Positions 1 through 9,454 of a stretch of 64,000 nucleotides of DNA are shown here, in pieces; position 1 is the stretch's first letter; each line of letters starts with the position of its first letter. This DNA is from Granulicella arctica. GTDB taxonomy: Bacteria > Acidobacteriota > Terriglobia > Terriglobales > Acidobacteriaceae. The notes beneath the pieces are model-generated. The model saw nothing but the letters and a program-made list of their open reading frames with translations, ran no database searches and was not told the origin of the DNA. A program made the translations under genes and the position numbers. The stretch spans positions 3,472,001 to 3,536,000 of the forward strand of contig NZ_JAGTUT010000001.1 in assembly GCF_025685605.1 (NCBI RefSeq). Direction: 5' to 3'.

Positions 1-1104
1 GGTCTCGCTGGCAAACCGCGCGATGGGTGGCTGCGGGATCGAATACCGCTTGATGGGCACATCCTGACGGCTGCCAGGAAACGCTGGCTCGGCGTGCATG
101 CGATCGCGACGAATCGGCAGCTCTTCCTGACGGAAACCCGTCGCGATCACGGTGATCTTCACCTCGTCACCCATGTTCTCGTCCAGCACCGCGCCGAAGA
201 TGATGTTTGCATCCTCGTGGGCGGCGTTCTGGATGATGCTCGAGGCTTCATTCACTTCGCTGAGCTTGAGGCTGCTCGAGCCGGTGATGTTGATCAGGAT
301 TCCGCGTGCACCATCGATAGCGCCCGCCTCAAGCAGAGGAGAAGCCATGGCCGCAACCGCAGCGTCGACCGCACGGTTGCTCCCAGCCCGCGAGGCCGTG
401 CCCATCACGGCGTAGCCCATGCCAGCCATTGTGGTCTTCACGTCGGCGAAGTCACGGTTGATGACGCCAGGAATGGTGATGATGTCCGAAATACCTTGAA
501 CGCCCTGCCGCAGCACGTCATCGGCAATCCGAAATGACTCGAAGAAGCCCGCATCCTTTGCAACCGCAAGCAGTTTCTCATTGGGGATCACGATGAGCGT
601 GTCGACAGACTCGAGCAACTCCTGCATGCCTCGCTCAGCCTGCATCATGCGGCGCTTACCTTCGAATGCGAACGGTCGGGTGACGACGGCGACGGTGAGT
701 GCGCCCATCTCGCTGGCAAGCGAGGCGATCACGGGAGCGGCTCCTGTGCCTGTCCCTCCGCCGAGACCGGCGGTCACGAAGACCATGTCCGCGCCCTCAA
801 GCGCCTCGATAATCTTGTCTGAATCTTCCAGGGCAGCGCGGCGGCCAATATCAGGATTTGATCCTGCCCCAAGGCCGCTGGTCAGCTTGACACCAAGCTG
901 CAGCTTGACCGATGCGTTCGAGACCTGGAGAGCCTGTGCGTCTGTATTGGCAGCGATAAACTCTACGCCTTCGAGATGGGCCGCGATCATGCGATTGACA
1001 GCGTTATTACCGCCACCACCGACGCCAATGACCTTGATGCGCGCTCCATTTGGGACCTCATCCTGATAATGGATGCGAATATCGTCGTTCGGCAGATTGT
1101 TCAT
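1..1104 (-). CDS. ftsZ: Cell division GTPase FtsZ (partial, C-terminal tail runs off the window)
   Basis: This encodes the tubulin-like GTPase that polymerises into the cytokinetic ring. Reverse translation from the ATG at 1104 reads [14 protein letters not shown] and stays open for 368 codons to the window edge. The tubulin signature GGGTGTG is present in [12 protein letters not shown], and the N-terminal nucleotide-binding segment [14 protein letters not shown] is intact. The globular core looks complete. The reading frame leaves the window in the proline-containing linker ([12 protein letters not shown]), so the C-terminal FtsA/ZipA-binding peptide is not seen. An AGGAG ribosome site lies about 8 bases before the ATG. 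Upstream there is no ftsA; the next gene in the same direction is a methyltransferase after a 180-bp gap. The identification is secure. Confidence 0.97.
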   Translation of the reverse strand, partial: MNNLPNDDIRIHYQDEVPNGARIKVIGVGGGGNNAVNRMIAAHLEGVEFIAANTDAQALQVSNASVKLQLGVKLTSGLGAGSNPDIGRRAALEDSDKIIEALEGADMVFVTAGLGGGTGTGAAPVIASLASEMGALTVAVVTRPFAFEGKRRMMQAERGMQELLESVDTLIVIPNEKLLAVAKDAGFFESFRIADDVLRQGVQGISDIITIPGVINRDFADVKTTMAGMGYAVMGTASRAGSNRAVDAAVAAMASPLLEAGAIDGARGILINITGSSSLKLSEVNEASSIIQNAAHEDANIIFGAVLDENMGDEVKITVIATGFRQEELPIRRDRMHAEPAFPGSRQDVPIKRYSIPQPPIARFASET

Positions 1105-1284
1105 CGTGTCAGCACTCCTGATGCTTGGTTCTGCTGCGTCTTCCTGGATAGGATGCAGTCGTCCACTCAATTCTCACACCTGAATTGCCGGTGCAAAATT
1201 TAGCTTTGCAGAGTGAACCAAGCTTGGTTCGGGTACGGGTCATTGTGGGCAGGAATGTTACCGGCATCCGTGCTTGTGGAGGTT

Positions 1285-2085
1285 CTAGGAGGTCGTCCCA
1301 GACCGCCCGACGTAGCGATAGATCGCGCACTCCTCATCGCCTGTGGAGCCGTACTCCTTCTGCATCGCAATCGCTGCAACATCGGCAGCATGATCCTCCC
1401 GCGACATACGGACAGCACCCACCCACAGACGTTTGAAGCCTGGGTTCCGGTCCAGAACGATCGCACACTCCGCATTGACGTAGAGCAGGTCTAACTCGCC
1501 AGGACGATTGGCAAACTGCGTCTCGATGCGCCGAAGCAGCGCCCGGAGCACAGGGGCCTCGAAGGGGTGAAAGAGGAAGAGAAGCGTTGGGGTACGCGGA
1601 AGCTCGAACTCAAGAGCATCCTGCTCAAGCAGATCGATCGGTGCAAGTTGTGGCGCAGTCGGGTCGGTGACGTGACTCGTAAGCCAATGATCGAGATTCT
1701 GTCGTGCAATCGCCGCCATCGCGGGATTCAGTTCGATTCCAACGACCTGCCGAAAGGGCAGTTCACTGGCAACCAGCATGGCGCGGCCCTTGCCCGCGCC
1801 AATATCCACAAACGTGTACTTCGCGATCGGCTCAGGTGGCGGCGTCGCGCGCCATTCAGCGACGAGAGCCCGCAAAATGCTCGGCGCAACGCCGTAATAG
1901 GCCGTTACATGCTCGTCGTTCGGATGACCCGTCACCAGATTCTTGGCCGGAACAAGGCCGCTTGTGTCGACTCCATGAGCAAGGTCGAAGGGGTGAATCG
2001 GCTGGTCGGTAGCGACCAGCAGATCTCTCGGGCGCTGGGCTGATTTGGGCGCGAGACGTGGTCCGCTTTGAGAGGGAGGAGGCAT
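1285..2085 (-). CDS. Class I SAM-dependent methyltransferase
   Basis: This 266-residue protein carries the Rossmann-type SAM-binding motif I (VDIGAGKGRAML, about residues 93-104), followed by an acidic ribose-binding residue in GIELNPAM. It resembles small stand-alone methyltransferases of unknown substrate. It begins only 3 bases after the stop of the DUF59 gene upstream and belongs to the same minus-strand run as ispA, so it is probably co-transcribed with Fe-S and isoprenoid genes. The ATG at 2085 is favoured because of this tight spacing. The residues after the core do not identify a substrate. Family membership is clear; the function is not. Confidence 0.8.
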   Translation of the reverse strand: MPPPSQSGPRLAPKSAQRPRDLLVATDQPIHPFDLAHGVDTSGLVPAKNLVTGHPNDEHVTAYYGVAPSILRALVAEWRATPPPEPIAKYTFVDIGAGKGRAMLVASELPFRQVVGIELNPAMAAIARQNLDHWLTSHVTDPTAPQLAPIDLLEQDALEFELPRTPTLLFLFHPFEAPVLRALLRRIETQFANRPGELDLLYVNAECAIVLDRNPGFKRLWVGAVRMSREDHAADVAAIAMQKEYGSTGDEECAIYRYVGRSGTTS

Positions 2086-2088
2086 GGC

Positions 2089-2460
2089 TTAGCGGATTTG
2101 CACCAGGGCTGGATTGCCGTCGAGGCCAAGTGTCCGTCGCCCGGTGGGCGTGATGTCCTGCGGAGTCCACTGCGGCGTGTGCACAATGTGGACCGTGGTC
2201 CCGCTGATCGTCTCGAAACCAGCAAGACGGTTAGCTATCTGTGCGCGAAGTTGCGCCTCAGCATCCTCGGTTGGATTGCTCGGCGTCAACGTGACCGCAA
2301 CCCGATGCTTCTCGGGGACGCCGGGAATGCTGGCGCCCGGCGCATTCAGATCGCGCTCGATAAAAATCGTTTGCACAAGGCCGAGATCGACGATGTTGCA
2401 GGGGATCTCTGGATCGTAGCAATCGCGTAGCGCGCCTCGAACTTCATCTTCAGTCAGCAT
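2089..2460 (-). CDS. MIP18/DUF59 family Fe-S cluster assembly factor (SufT/PaaD-like)
   Basis: This 123-residue protein contains the DUF59 hallmark DPEIPCNIVDLGL near residues 15-30. Proteins of this family take part in maturation or repair of iron-sulfur proteins. This one has the stand-alone, single-domain length. The cysteine in the PEIPCN segment is a plausible metal or cluster ligand. The gene lies 2 bases downstream of ispA and 3 bases upstream of the methyltransferase, so all three are probably translated from one message. No suf or isc genes are present nearby. The exact client is unknown, and the family call rests on the motif and the length. Confidence 0.85.
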   Translation of the reverse strand: MLTEDEVRGALRDCYDPEIPCNIVDLGLVQTIFIERDLNAPGASIPGVPEKHRVAVTLTPSNPTEDAEAQLRAQIANRLAGFETISGTTVHIVHTPQWTPQDITPTGRRTLGLDGNPALVQIR

Positions 2461-2462
2461 GG

Positions 2463-3395
2463 CTAGTTCTTGCGTTTCGTCAGGTATTGCGCAAGTGTCT
2501 TGAGCGGCGTCGCCGCTTCACCAAAAGGAGCGAGCGCCTCAAAGGCATCTGCGATCAGCTGGTCAGCGTCACGAATCGACTGGTCGATACCGAACACGGC
2601 CGGCCAGGTGGCCTTGATGCTGGCAGCATCCTTGCCCGCTGTCTTACCGAGTTGAGCAGAATCCTGCGTCATGTCGAGCACGTCGTCGACAATCTGGAAG
2701 GCAAGCCCTGCTTTCTCGCCAAAGATACGCAGCCGACTGATCGTGTCGGCGTGTGCCCCCGCAGACCCGGCACCGTAGATGCCTCCTGAGACGATGCTCG
2801 TCGTTATGAGGGCGCCCGTCTTCGAGCGATGGATCGATTCGACAAGCTCTGCAGTAGGCGCCTTGCCCTCGGACTCAATATCGACCACCTGGCCGCCAAT
2901 CATCCCCGGAGCAAGGACGCTCGCTCCGCCAATCCCCGTGCTGACCGCCGTGGATATGTCACGCAGGATGGCCACCGTTGTTTCCGGGGTTGATGCGAGT
3001 GCAGCGATGGTCTGGAAGGCGAGCGTCTGCAGCGCGTCACCAGCGAGAATCGCGATCGCTTCACCAAAGACAACGTGGCAGGTCGGTTGACCGCGACGAA
3101 GGTCGTCGTTATCGAGCGCGGGAAGGTCGTCGTGAATCAGGGAATAGGTGTGCAACATCTCGAGAGCGGCGCCGAGGTCAGCAGCACCCTCCGGAACCTG
3201 GCCCGTTCCTGCCACCATGCGTGCAGCTTCGATGCAGAGGATGGGTCGGAGACGTTTGCCGCCCGCGAACACGCTATGCCGCATCGCCCGGTGAATGGAA
3301 TGAGGCACCGTCTGAGGACCGGGCAGCAGCCGCTCCAGGGCAGCATCGGTAAGCGCCGCACCCGTAGCAAGTAGTTCTTTTACGTCAGAAGGCAT
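2463..3395 (-). CDS. ispA: Polyprenyl synthetase, farnesyl diphosphate synthase type
   Basis: This 310-residue enzyme condenses isopentenyl diphosphate with allylic diphosphates to make farnesyl (or geranylgeranyl) diphosphate for quinones, hopanoids and undecaprenyl lipids. The conserved elements appear in order: GGKRLRP (residues 45-51), the first Asp-rich motif DDLPALDND (89-97) with the two-residue insertion typical of bacterial enzymes, and the second motif DDVLD (237-241). Length is normal for IspA. It is followed after 2 bases by the DUF59 gene. The substrate of this enzyme is supplied by the MEP pathway, of which dxr lies about 10 kb away, and undecaprenyl synthase is also in this window. 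Product chain length cannot be fixed by eye. Confidence 0.93.
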   Translation of the reverse strand: MPSDVKELLATGAALTDAALERLLPGPQTVPHSIHRAMRHSVFAGGKRLRPILCIEAARMVAGTGQVPEGAADLGAALEMLHTYSLIHDDLPALDNDDLRRGQPTCHVVFGEAIAILAGDALQTLAFQTIAALASTPETTVAILRDISTAVSTGIGGASVLAPGMIGGQVVDIESEGKAPTAELVESIHRSKTGALITTSIVSGGIYGAGSAGAHADTISRLRIFGEKAGLAFQIVDDVLDMTQDSAQLGKTAGKDAASIKATWPAVFGIDQSIRDADQLIADAFEALAPFGEAATPLKTLAQYLTKRKN

Positions 3396-3411
3396 TAAGT
3401 TTGATGATAAA

Positions 3412-5058
3412 TCAGCGCAGCCGCCGACGTTGGTAGAGCAGGAGGCCCAACACGCAAAGCGAGGCGGTCGAGATCACCCATCCGGCCGTCTGGTCAGGTC
3501 CGCGGACATAGGTCGCGTCCACATGCAACTTTCCGGCGGGTACGGGAATCGCGATCAGCCCGTCCTCCCGTGCAAATCGGGTCGGGACGATCTGCTCGTT
3601 GAGGCTTATCTGCCAAGCCGGGAAGTCGCGAAGGTTCAGGATGAGCGTCTGCGGCATGGGCGAGACCAGGTCTATGGGCAGATGGAGAGGTCCGGGAGCG
3701 CCCGCCGATGCGGCACCCGACGACCCGTCAGCGAGCCAGAAAGGCGGGTTGGACTTCTTCAGAGCATCGTTGTCGCCGGTGATCGGCGTGTATTCATCGG
3801 TAGCGTCGGTGCCCGCTGACGAATGGTAGAGCGCAAGGCGAGCGGCGACGGTATCCTCCGGGTCGCAATCCTGCCGAAAACCTCTGTAGGCGGTAAGTGT
3901 CAGCAACGAAGCTGCGGCAAGACTCACGAGAGCGGCGGTGATCCCGGTAAAACGAAGTCCTCGCAACGCGACTGTCACGCTGAGCGCAAGGATCGGCATC
4001 AGGATAGCGAGAAACCGCCAGGGAAACTGCAGGAAGGCGAGCTCCGGCGCATGTCGCCAGATAGGAGCTGACAGCGGGGTAAGCAGCAGAACGATGATCG
4101 TGGCGAACATCACAAAGGAGCTCAGCATCGGACGGTCCTCTGCGGACTGCCGTTTTCTCAGGAGGGCGACAAGAAGCGCGATGAGCGTCGTCGCTACCAG
4201 CCCTACAGCGAGCAGCGAAGCGGTCCGGAGTACAGCATCGTGATCAGGATCAGGTGTGTGATGGAAGAGATAATTGTCCGAAATGCGCATCCCATCCGTA
4301 ATCGCCATTGCAATCTGGACAGAGCGGCGCTCATACGCTGCGGGAAGAATGTAGAAGGCTCCGAGGCCAAGCCCGAGCAATGTCCCGGTAATCGTCCTGG
4401 TCGCTAGTTGTAGCGGCCCCTTGTCTCGCTCACTGAACAGCCGGGCCAACGTAAGCAGTCCAAGACCGTAACAGCCGATGACGGCTGCCGGAGCGTTGGT
4501 CAGCCAGAGAAGCGCAACGGGCGCGGCGATTCCGAGGACGGTAACGTTCCTCCGAAGGATGCCGTGCAGCAACAGAGGGAGCCACGCCGCGGCAAGCAGT
4601 TCTGCGTAAGCCGTCCGCTCATACGCGGTAAAGAGCATGTAGGGGTTTGCAATATAAAGCGCCGAAATGAAGAGTGACGTCAACGGAGTGGCAAAGCTCC
4701 GCAACAGGCGATAGCACCCCAGTCCCGCAGCCGTAAGCGCAAGCCATGTGTAGGCAATGGGCGTTATGGTCCACGGGAGTACGAGGCCCAGAACGGCACC
4801 GATCGTCCACGAGAGTGGAGGGTAAAACACGAAGCGAGGTTCCCCCGCGTTGAACGCCGGCGTAAACGCCCATTGCGGGTGCAGGTTGCCATGCTGGAAC
4901 TGCGTTGCCGCTTCCATCCAGCTCAGGATATGAAAGTCAAAATCGTGACCGCAGGAGCAGCCATTCCAGATCAGAGGAATGATCGCGATTAAGGCGACCA
5001 GCGGCAGAATAAGCAGCAATCGCCAACTCGCTCGAACTCCTTCCTCCTCGTTCCTCAT
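3412..5058 (-). CDS. Polytopic membrane protein, 6-PTPS-related (YfhO/GT-C like)
   Basis: This protein has 548 residues when started at the ATG at 5058, whose ATGA overlaps the stop of the acylase gene by 4 bases. A longer in-frame ATG at 5169 would overlap that gene by over 100 bases and is rejected. The N-terminus is a transmembrane helix. It is followed by the loop CGHDFDFHILSW and by FYPPLSW, which resemble the first periplasmic loop of PTPS-related membrane proteins, a group with the topology of GT-C glycosyltransferases. About ten more hydrophobic segments follow, then a soluble C-terminal domain before a last helix. A role in lipid-linked sugar or envelope modification is inferred, not shown. 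Confidence 0.72.
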   Translation of the reverse strand: MRNEEEGVRASWRLLLILPLVALIAIIPLIWNGCSCGHDFDFHILSWMEAATQFQHGNLHPQWAFTPAFNAGEPRFVFYPPLSWTIGAVLGLVLPWTITPIAYTWLALTAAGLGCYRLLRSFATPLTSLFISALYIANPYMLFTAYERTAYAELLAAAWLPLLLHGILRRNVTVLGIAAPVALLWLTNAPAAVIGCYGLGLLTLARLFSERDKGPLQLATRTITGTLLGLGLGAFYILPAAYERRSVQIAMAITDGMRISDNYLFHHTPDPDHDAVLRTASLLAVGLVATTLIALLVALLRKRQSAEDRPMLSSFVMFATIIVLLLTPLSAPIWRHAPELAFLQFPWRFLAILMPILALSVTVALRGLRFTGITAALVSLAAASLLTLTAYRGFRQDCDPEDTVAARLALYHSSAGTDATDEYTPITGDNDALKKSNPPFWLADGSSGAASAGAPGPLHLPIDLVSPMPQTLILNLRDFPAWQISLNEQIVPTRFAREDGLIAIPVPAGKLHVDATYVRGPDQTAGWVISTASLCVLGLLLYQRRRLR

Positions 5059-7727
5059 CGTGGCATGAGGGTGAGCGTGTGAGCAGTTGCAGCCTGAACG
5101 GCATTTGCGGTGTAGGGAAGAGGGAACGTCTTCCCTGTGTACCAGGCTTGGAATTGATCTATGAACCACGGACTTGCCGGGTCACCAGATTGTCCAAGCA
5201 CCAGGTTCAGCGTCGAATGGTCGAGGTCAGAGAGGTCTGCAGTAAAGCGCTCCGACGGCCCAAAGGTCCTGTAAACCTGTTTGACCGTCGAGGTATCGCC
5301 GCTCTGTGGCAACGACCCCGTTCCAGTTGGATAACCCATGAGGCGTTTCAGCAGTGGCGAGGAGGCGAGTACCGGATGCTCAATATCGACCGGATGGGCC
5401 TTGCCATATTGCCAGGTTGCCAGGTCCGACGGGGCATGGTCCACGCTCATCCCTTTATCGACGGCATCCGCCAGCAGATCGTCCCATGTGGCATAGCCTG
5501 AGGGGAGCCAGCGCGCAGGCGTGTGCATGATGAGCTGCTCTTCTGCGAATGACTTTTCGCCCCACGTATACAGGGCCGCCGATTTTCCCAGTTTCGGCGT
5601 CAGGATGAGTACCCACAACTCAGCACGCGCTGCGTCCACGATTGCGGGCGCAGAGGCCTTTGCATCCACGTGTCCGTTCCAATCGCGCAGCAGATCGGCA
5701 GCTTGATGGAGCCGCTTCTGCCTGCTCCCACTCAGGCTGGCATGATCGATGGCGTAGGCAAGCCGCTGGGCGATGACGCGATCCAGATCAGAGTACACAT
5801 CGGTCTGCAATGCGAGCATGTCGGCCGAGGTCATGTGAGGGTTTGCGGCAAGCACCTTCCAGATCCGCTCGTTGCGGTAGGGTGCGGCCCAGTCCAGCGT
5901 AATCGGGTAGCTAAAACCATCCGGAACAACACGTGCATTCGCAGTCGCGAGGATGCCGCCCGCAGGGTCCGCGACATGGGGTAGCTGATCGTACGGGACG
6001 TATGGAGCCGTCGTGGACCACTCATTTGCGGTCACACTGGCATCTGCAGGGATCGCCGAAGGTGGGGTGGGATGCGAGGGATCGCCGCGTAACGGAATAC
6101 GGCCGACAGCATGGTAGCCAATATGACCCTGATCGTCAGCGAACACCATATTTTGGGAGGGACCGCCAAATGCTGCGAATGCGGCAGAAAGACTAGCCCC
6201 ATCACCTGCGCTATTGATGGCAAGAAAGGGAGAGGTGATGTTCGCCGGATCGTAGATTGTCCAGCGAAGTGATATCGGTCGCTTTTCGCCGGGATAAAGG
6301 CTGGAGATAATCGGTGTCAGCAACTTGCCATGCATAGTCTCTGGAACGTCGAGCGTGACATCCAGTCCATGGTGAACGCGGATAAGCTCGCTCTGGTGCT
6401 GCAACGGCTGCCACCCGCCGTCAGCCGCTTGAAATTCGGCGCTCGAACCGGAACCACGTAGATGCTCGACAGTCAGGTCCTGAACGTCAGCCCCCAGGTT
6501 TGTGAAGCCCCAGGCAACGTGATCGTTATGACCGACGATGACGAAGGGTGTTCCGGGCAGAGTGACCCCTGCGGCATGGAAGCTGCCGGCTTGCAGGTCA
6601 GCCTCATACCAGATTCCGGGTACGCCGTGGCTGAGATGCATGTCGTTTGAAAGCAGAGGCTTGCCGGAGGCAGATCGCGACCCCGAAACGACCCAGTTAT
6701 TTGACCCGGCGCGACAGCCTTCACATGTGGCTGAGCCAGCCAGAAGCGCATCTCCGGCGAGAAGATCCTGTGTGTGTTCCGCGCTTCCGAGAGCATGCTT
6801 GTCGGGAAGACGGAGCTTCGTCTGAGATTCATCGAGCGGGATCTGCTCTATATCTTCAACAGGAGTGGTCAGGTCGACGACTGGCTGCACAACGGGATGG
6901 TCGCGCCATGAACCGACAGGATAAAGATCGGCGACCAGCTCCTGCGGGAGTTTGGCGGCGATCACTTCCCGGTCAAGCTTTTCGGGAAAGGTATTGGTGA
7001 GGTCCTGAAACATGGCGAGACCTACGAGGAGCGAATCGCGTGGCACCCAGGGGGCTGGGGAGAAACCCAGGAGGCGGAACTCTACAGGTAGGTGACCCTG
7101 CTGGTCAGCCATCGATGCATTGACGCCGCGTGCGTACACCGCAAGCCAGTGAAGTTGATCAGGCGGCAGAACAGCGACAGCTCTATCGGCCGCAGCTCGG
7201 ATCTGCAGGAGCCGCTGTGCGCGGTCATGTGGCAGGAGATCCTTCCCGAGAATCTCGGCAAGCGTTCCAGAAGCGTGGCGGCGGAGGGTCTCCATCTGCC
7301 AGAGCCGATCCTGCGCCGTGACATAACCCTGGGCAAATACCAGGTCATCCAATGACGAGGCGCGAATGTGCGGAACGCCGTGCATATCCCGCAGAACGGT
7401 AACGGCCGACGCCGGACCGGAGACAGCTATGGTTCCATCAATCTGCGGAAGCGAGTTACGCGCAGCCGCACGGAGCCAGAAATGCGCTGTTACAAGACCC
7501 GCAATCACAGCGAAGCCAACCACAAGCAACACTACGCCGAGAATCGAAAGCATTGAATACCGTCTGCGCACAATCCCCGACAAACGGCCTTGTCGAGACA
7601 TTGCCGGGAGAATCGGAGACCCGAATGCTGCCTCCGCTGCATGGCGGCGACCGAGCGAGGTAGGATCAGTATCGCTCACCGCTGCATCTTCAGAAGAATC
7701 GTAGTCAATAGGGTCGATGTAAGCCAT
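5055..7727 (-). CDS. Penicillin acylase family Ntn-hydrolase, membrane anchored
   Basis: This 890-residue protein belongs to the S45 penicillin amidase superfamily, whose members cleave amide bonds in beta-lactams, acyl-homoserine lactones or related molecules. The autocatalytic cleavage and nucleophile site is the Ser of GSNNWVVSG (about residue 342), followed by LSNDMHLSHGVPGIWYE. The alpha-chain region contains the typical GVPHIRA and FAQGYVTAQDRLWQME segments. Instead of a cleavable signal, residues 55-85 form one hydrophobic helix after a 55-residue acidic and basic cytoplasmic tail, so the enzyme is probably tethered facing the periplasm. The stop overlaps the start of the PTPS-related gene (ATGA), which implies translational coupling. 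The substrate is unknown. Confidence 0.92.
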   Translation of the reverse strand: MAYIDPIDYDSSEDAAVSDTDPTSLGRRHAAEAAFGSPILPAMSRQGRLSGIVRRRYSMLSILGVVLLVVGFAVIAGLVTAHFWLRAAARNSLPQIDGTIAVSGPASAVTVLRDMHGVPHIRASSLDDLVFAQGYVTAQDRLWQMETLRRHASGTLAEILGKDLLPHDRAQRLLQIRAAADRAVAVLPPDQLHWLAVYARGVNASMADQQGHLPVEFRLLGFSPAPWVPRDSLLVGLAMFQDLTNTFPEKLDREVIAAKLPQELVADLYPVGSWRDHPVVQPVVDLTTPVEDIEQIPLDESQTKLRLPDKHALGSAEHTQDLLAGDALLAGSATCEGCRAGSNNWVVSGSRSASGKPLLSNDMHLSHGVPGIWYEADLQAGSFHAAGVTLPGTPFVIVGHNDHVAWGFTNLGADVQDLTVEHLRGSGSSAEFQAADGGWQPLQHQSELIRVHHGLDVTLDVPETMHGKLLTPIISSLYPGEKRPISLRWTIYDPANITSPFLAINSAGDGASLSAAFAAFGGPSQNMVFADDQGHIGYHAVGRIPLRGDPSHPTPPSAIPADASVTANEWSTTAPYVPYDQLPHVADPAGGILATANARVVPDGFSYPITLDWAAPYRNERIWKVLAANPHMTSADMLALQTDVYSDLDRVIAQRLAYAIDHASLSGSRQKRLHQAADLLRDWNGHVDAKASAPAIVDAARAELWVLILTPKLGKSAALYTWGEKSFAEEQLIMHTPARWLPSGYATWDDLLADAVDKGMSVDHAPSDLATWQYGKAHPVDIEHPVLASSPLLKRLMGYPTGTGSLPQSGDTSTVKQVYRTFGPSERFTADLSDLDHSTLNLVLGQSGDPASPWFIDQFQAWYTGKTFPLPYTANAVQAATAHTLTLMPR

Positions 7728-7826
7728 GCGCTAGCAGAAGTCTAAATGCAGATGCGCCATGGTAAGAAGACCCGGAATACTGCAACGCCGCTGCTATGCT
7801 TTCGGAAGAGGTAAAGGAGATGGCGG

Positions 7827-9452
7827 ATGTTCGGTAGCGCGGGTGTTCACGCAGCCCAGACAGTCTTCCTGCTCCTTCTGGTCATGGTGGCTGTGTTCGC
7901 CATCGTAGCGCGAAGGCTTAACGTGTCGTATCCCATCGTCCTGGTGGTGGCTGGGCTGCTCATCAGCTTCGTCCCTCATGTGCCTCGCATTCCTCTAAAC
8001 CCTGATCTTGTCTTTCTTATCTTCCTGCCGCCGCTCCTCTACTCGTCTGCATGGGTCACGTCATGGCGTGAATTTCGAGAAAACCTTGTCAGCATCACCA
8101 TGCTCGCAGTAGGGCTCGTCGCATTCACCGTGTGGGGTGTCGCCGAGTTTGCCGATCGCTTCATTACCTTGCTCGATTGGAAGTCAGGCTTTGTATTGGG
8201 TGCTGTTGTAGCTACAACTGATGCAATTGCCGCGACTTCGATTGCCCGGTCGCTTGGTCTTCCACGTCGCATCGTCGATATCCTTGAAGGTGAAAGCCTT
8301 GTCAACGATGCAACCGGCCTTTTAGCTCTCGAGTTCGGGTTGCGTATGGTGGTGCAGGGCAATACGCCCACCGCAGGTGAGGCGCTTGCCCGCCTGCTTT
8401 ACCTCATCGTTGCAGGAATCGGAATAGGGCTCGCCATCGGTGTCATCATGGCGTGGTGTGAGCGCTTTATCGATGACGGACCGATCGAGATCGTTCTGAG
8501 TCTAATCGTTCCATATCTAGCCTACCTTGCCGGCGAGGAGGCCCACGCGTCCGGTGTACTGGCAGTCGTCGCCTGCGGCCTGTATATGAGCCGCAAGAGT
8601 GTAACGATCTTCTCGCCGACCGTCCGCACACAGGTCTATGGTGTCTGGGGAGCGCTCACGTTTATCCTGAACGGCGTCGTCTTCGTGCTGATCGGGCTAC
8701 AACTGCCCTACGTGCTTGCCGGCATTCGCGATCTGAGTAGGACAACCCTGCTTGAGTATGGTGCGATCTTCAGCATCATCCTGATTGCCTTACGTCTGCT
8801 ATGGATTTTCCCGGCAGCACAGATCGCCTACTTGATCCGAACGCGCATCCTTGGGAAGACCGAGCAGCGGCCCGGCGCTCGCAGCGTCTTTGTTGTCGGA
8901 TGGACTGGAATGCGTGGAGTAATCGCTCTTGCGGCGGCCATCTCGCTTCCTGAGACGCTCGCCAGCGGCGCCCCTTTCGCGGCCCGTAACCTGATTGTGT
9001 TTCTCACCTTCAGCGTCATCCTCGTAACGCTCGTTCTACAAGGCCTGACGTTGCCACCGCTTATCCGTGCGTTGGGCCTATCCGGTGCAAGCGGGACGAA
9101 CGCCGAAGAGTGCGATGCTCGCCGAACCATGTTGGAAGAGGCTCTTGATTATCTGGATACGGAGCGCGCAATGGACGGCGGCAATTTCGCCCACGTCTAC
9201 GACGACCTCACCCATCGGTATCGTCATCGACTTGCGGCAGTCGGAGGTACCGACGGAGTGAATGATGAGCATGAGCACAGCCCGGCGACCTATAACCGCC
9301 TGCGTGCAATCGCCCAGGGAGCAGTCCAGGCCGAGCGCAGGGCGATGATCCGGCTGCGCGACGAGGGACATCTCAGCGACGAAGCGTTGCGATCCATGGA
9401 ACGCGAACTCGATCTGCAGGAGATTCGCTACGAATCTGCCGCGCTGGATTAG
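7827..9452 (+). CDS. Na+/H+ antiporter, CPA1 (NhaP) family
   Basis: This 541-residue inner-membrane cation/proton exchanger has about 12 hydrophobic segments in the first 410 residues. The ion-binding core is visible as GAVVATTDAIAATS followed by GESLVNDATGLLALE, where the Asp of NDATG is the expected exchanger residue. The C-terminal 120 residues form a charged cytoplasmic domain with predicted helices, probably regulatory. The start ATG at 7827 has an AAGGAGA ribosome site about 6 bases upstream. It is divergent from the acylase gene and its end nearly abuts the convergent CPBP gene. Na+ versus K+ specificity cannot be read from the sequence. Confidence 0.93.
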   Translation: MFGSAGVHAAQTVFLLLLVMVAVFAIVARRLNVSYPIVLVVAGLLISFVPHVPRIPLNPDLVFLIFLPPLLYSSAWVTSWREFRENLVSITMLAVGLVAFTVWGVAEFADRFITLLDWKSGFVLGAVVATTDAIAATSIARSLGLPRRIVDILEGESLVNDATGLLALEFGLRMVVQGNTPTAGEALARLLYLIVAGIGIGLAIGVIMAWCERFIDDGPIEIVLSLIVPYLAYLAGEEAHASGVLAVVACGLYMSRKSVTIFSPTVRTQVYGVWGALTFILNGVVFVLIGLQLPYVLAGIRDLSRTTLLEYGAIFSIILIALRLLWIFPAAQIAYLIRTRILGKTEQRPGARSVFVVGWTGMRGVIALAAAISLPETLASGAPFAARNLIVFLTFSVILVTLVLQGLTLPPLIRALGLSGASGTNAEECDARRTMLEEALDYLDTERAMDGGNFAHVYDDLTHRYRHRLAAVGGTDGVNDEHEHSPATYNRLRAIAQGAVQAERRAMIRLRDEGHLSDEALRSMERELDLQEIRYESAALD

Positions 9453-9454
9453 CG

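Noticed and set aside
3412..5169. Longer start for the PTPS-related membrane protein at 5169
   Set aside because: It would overlap the acylase gene by more than 100 bases and add a Cys/His-rich non-membrane leader; the ATGA overlap at 5055-5058 is a better start.
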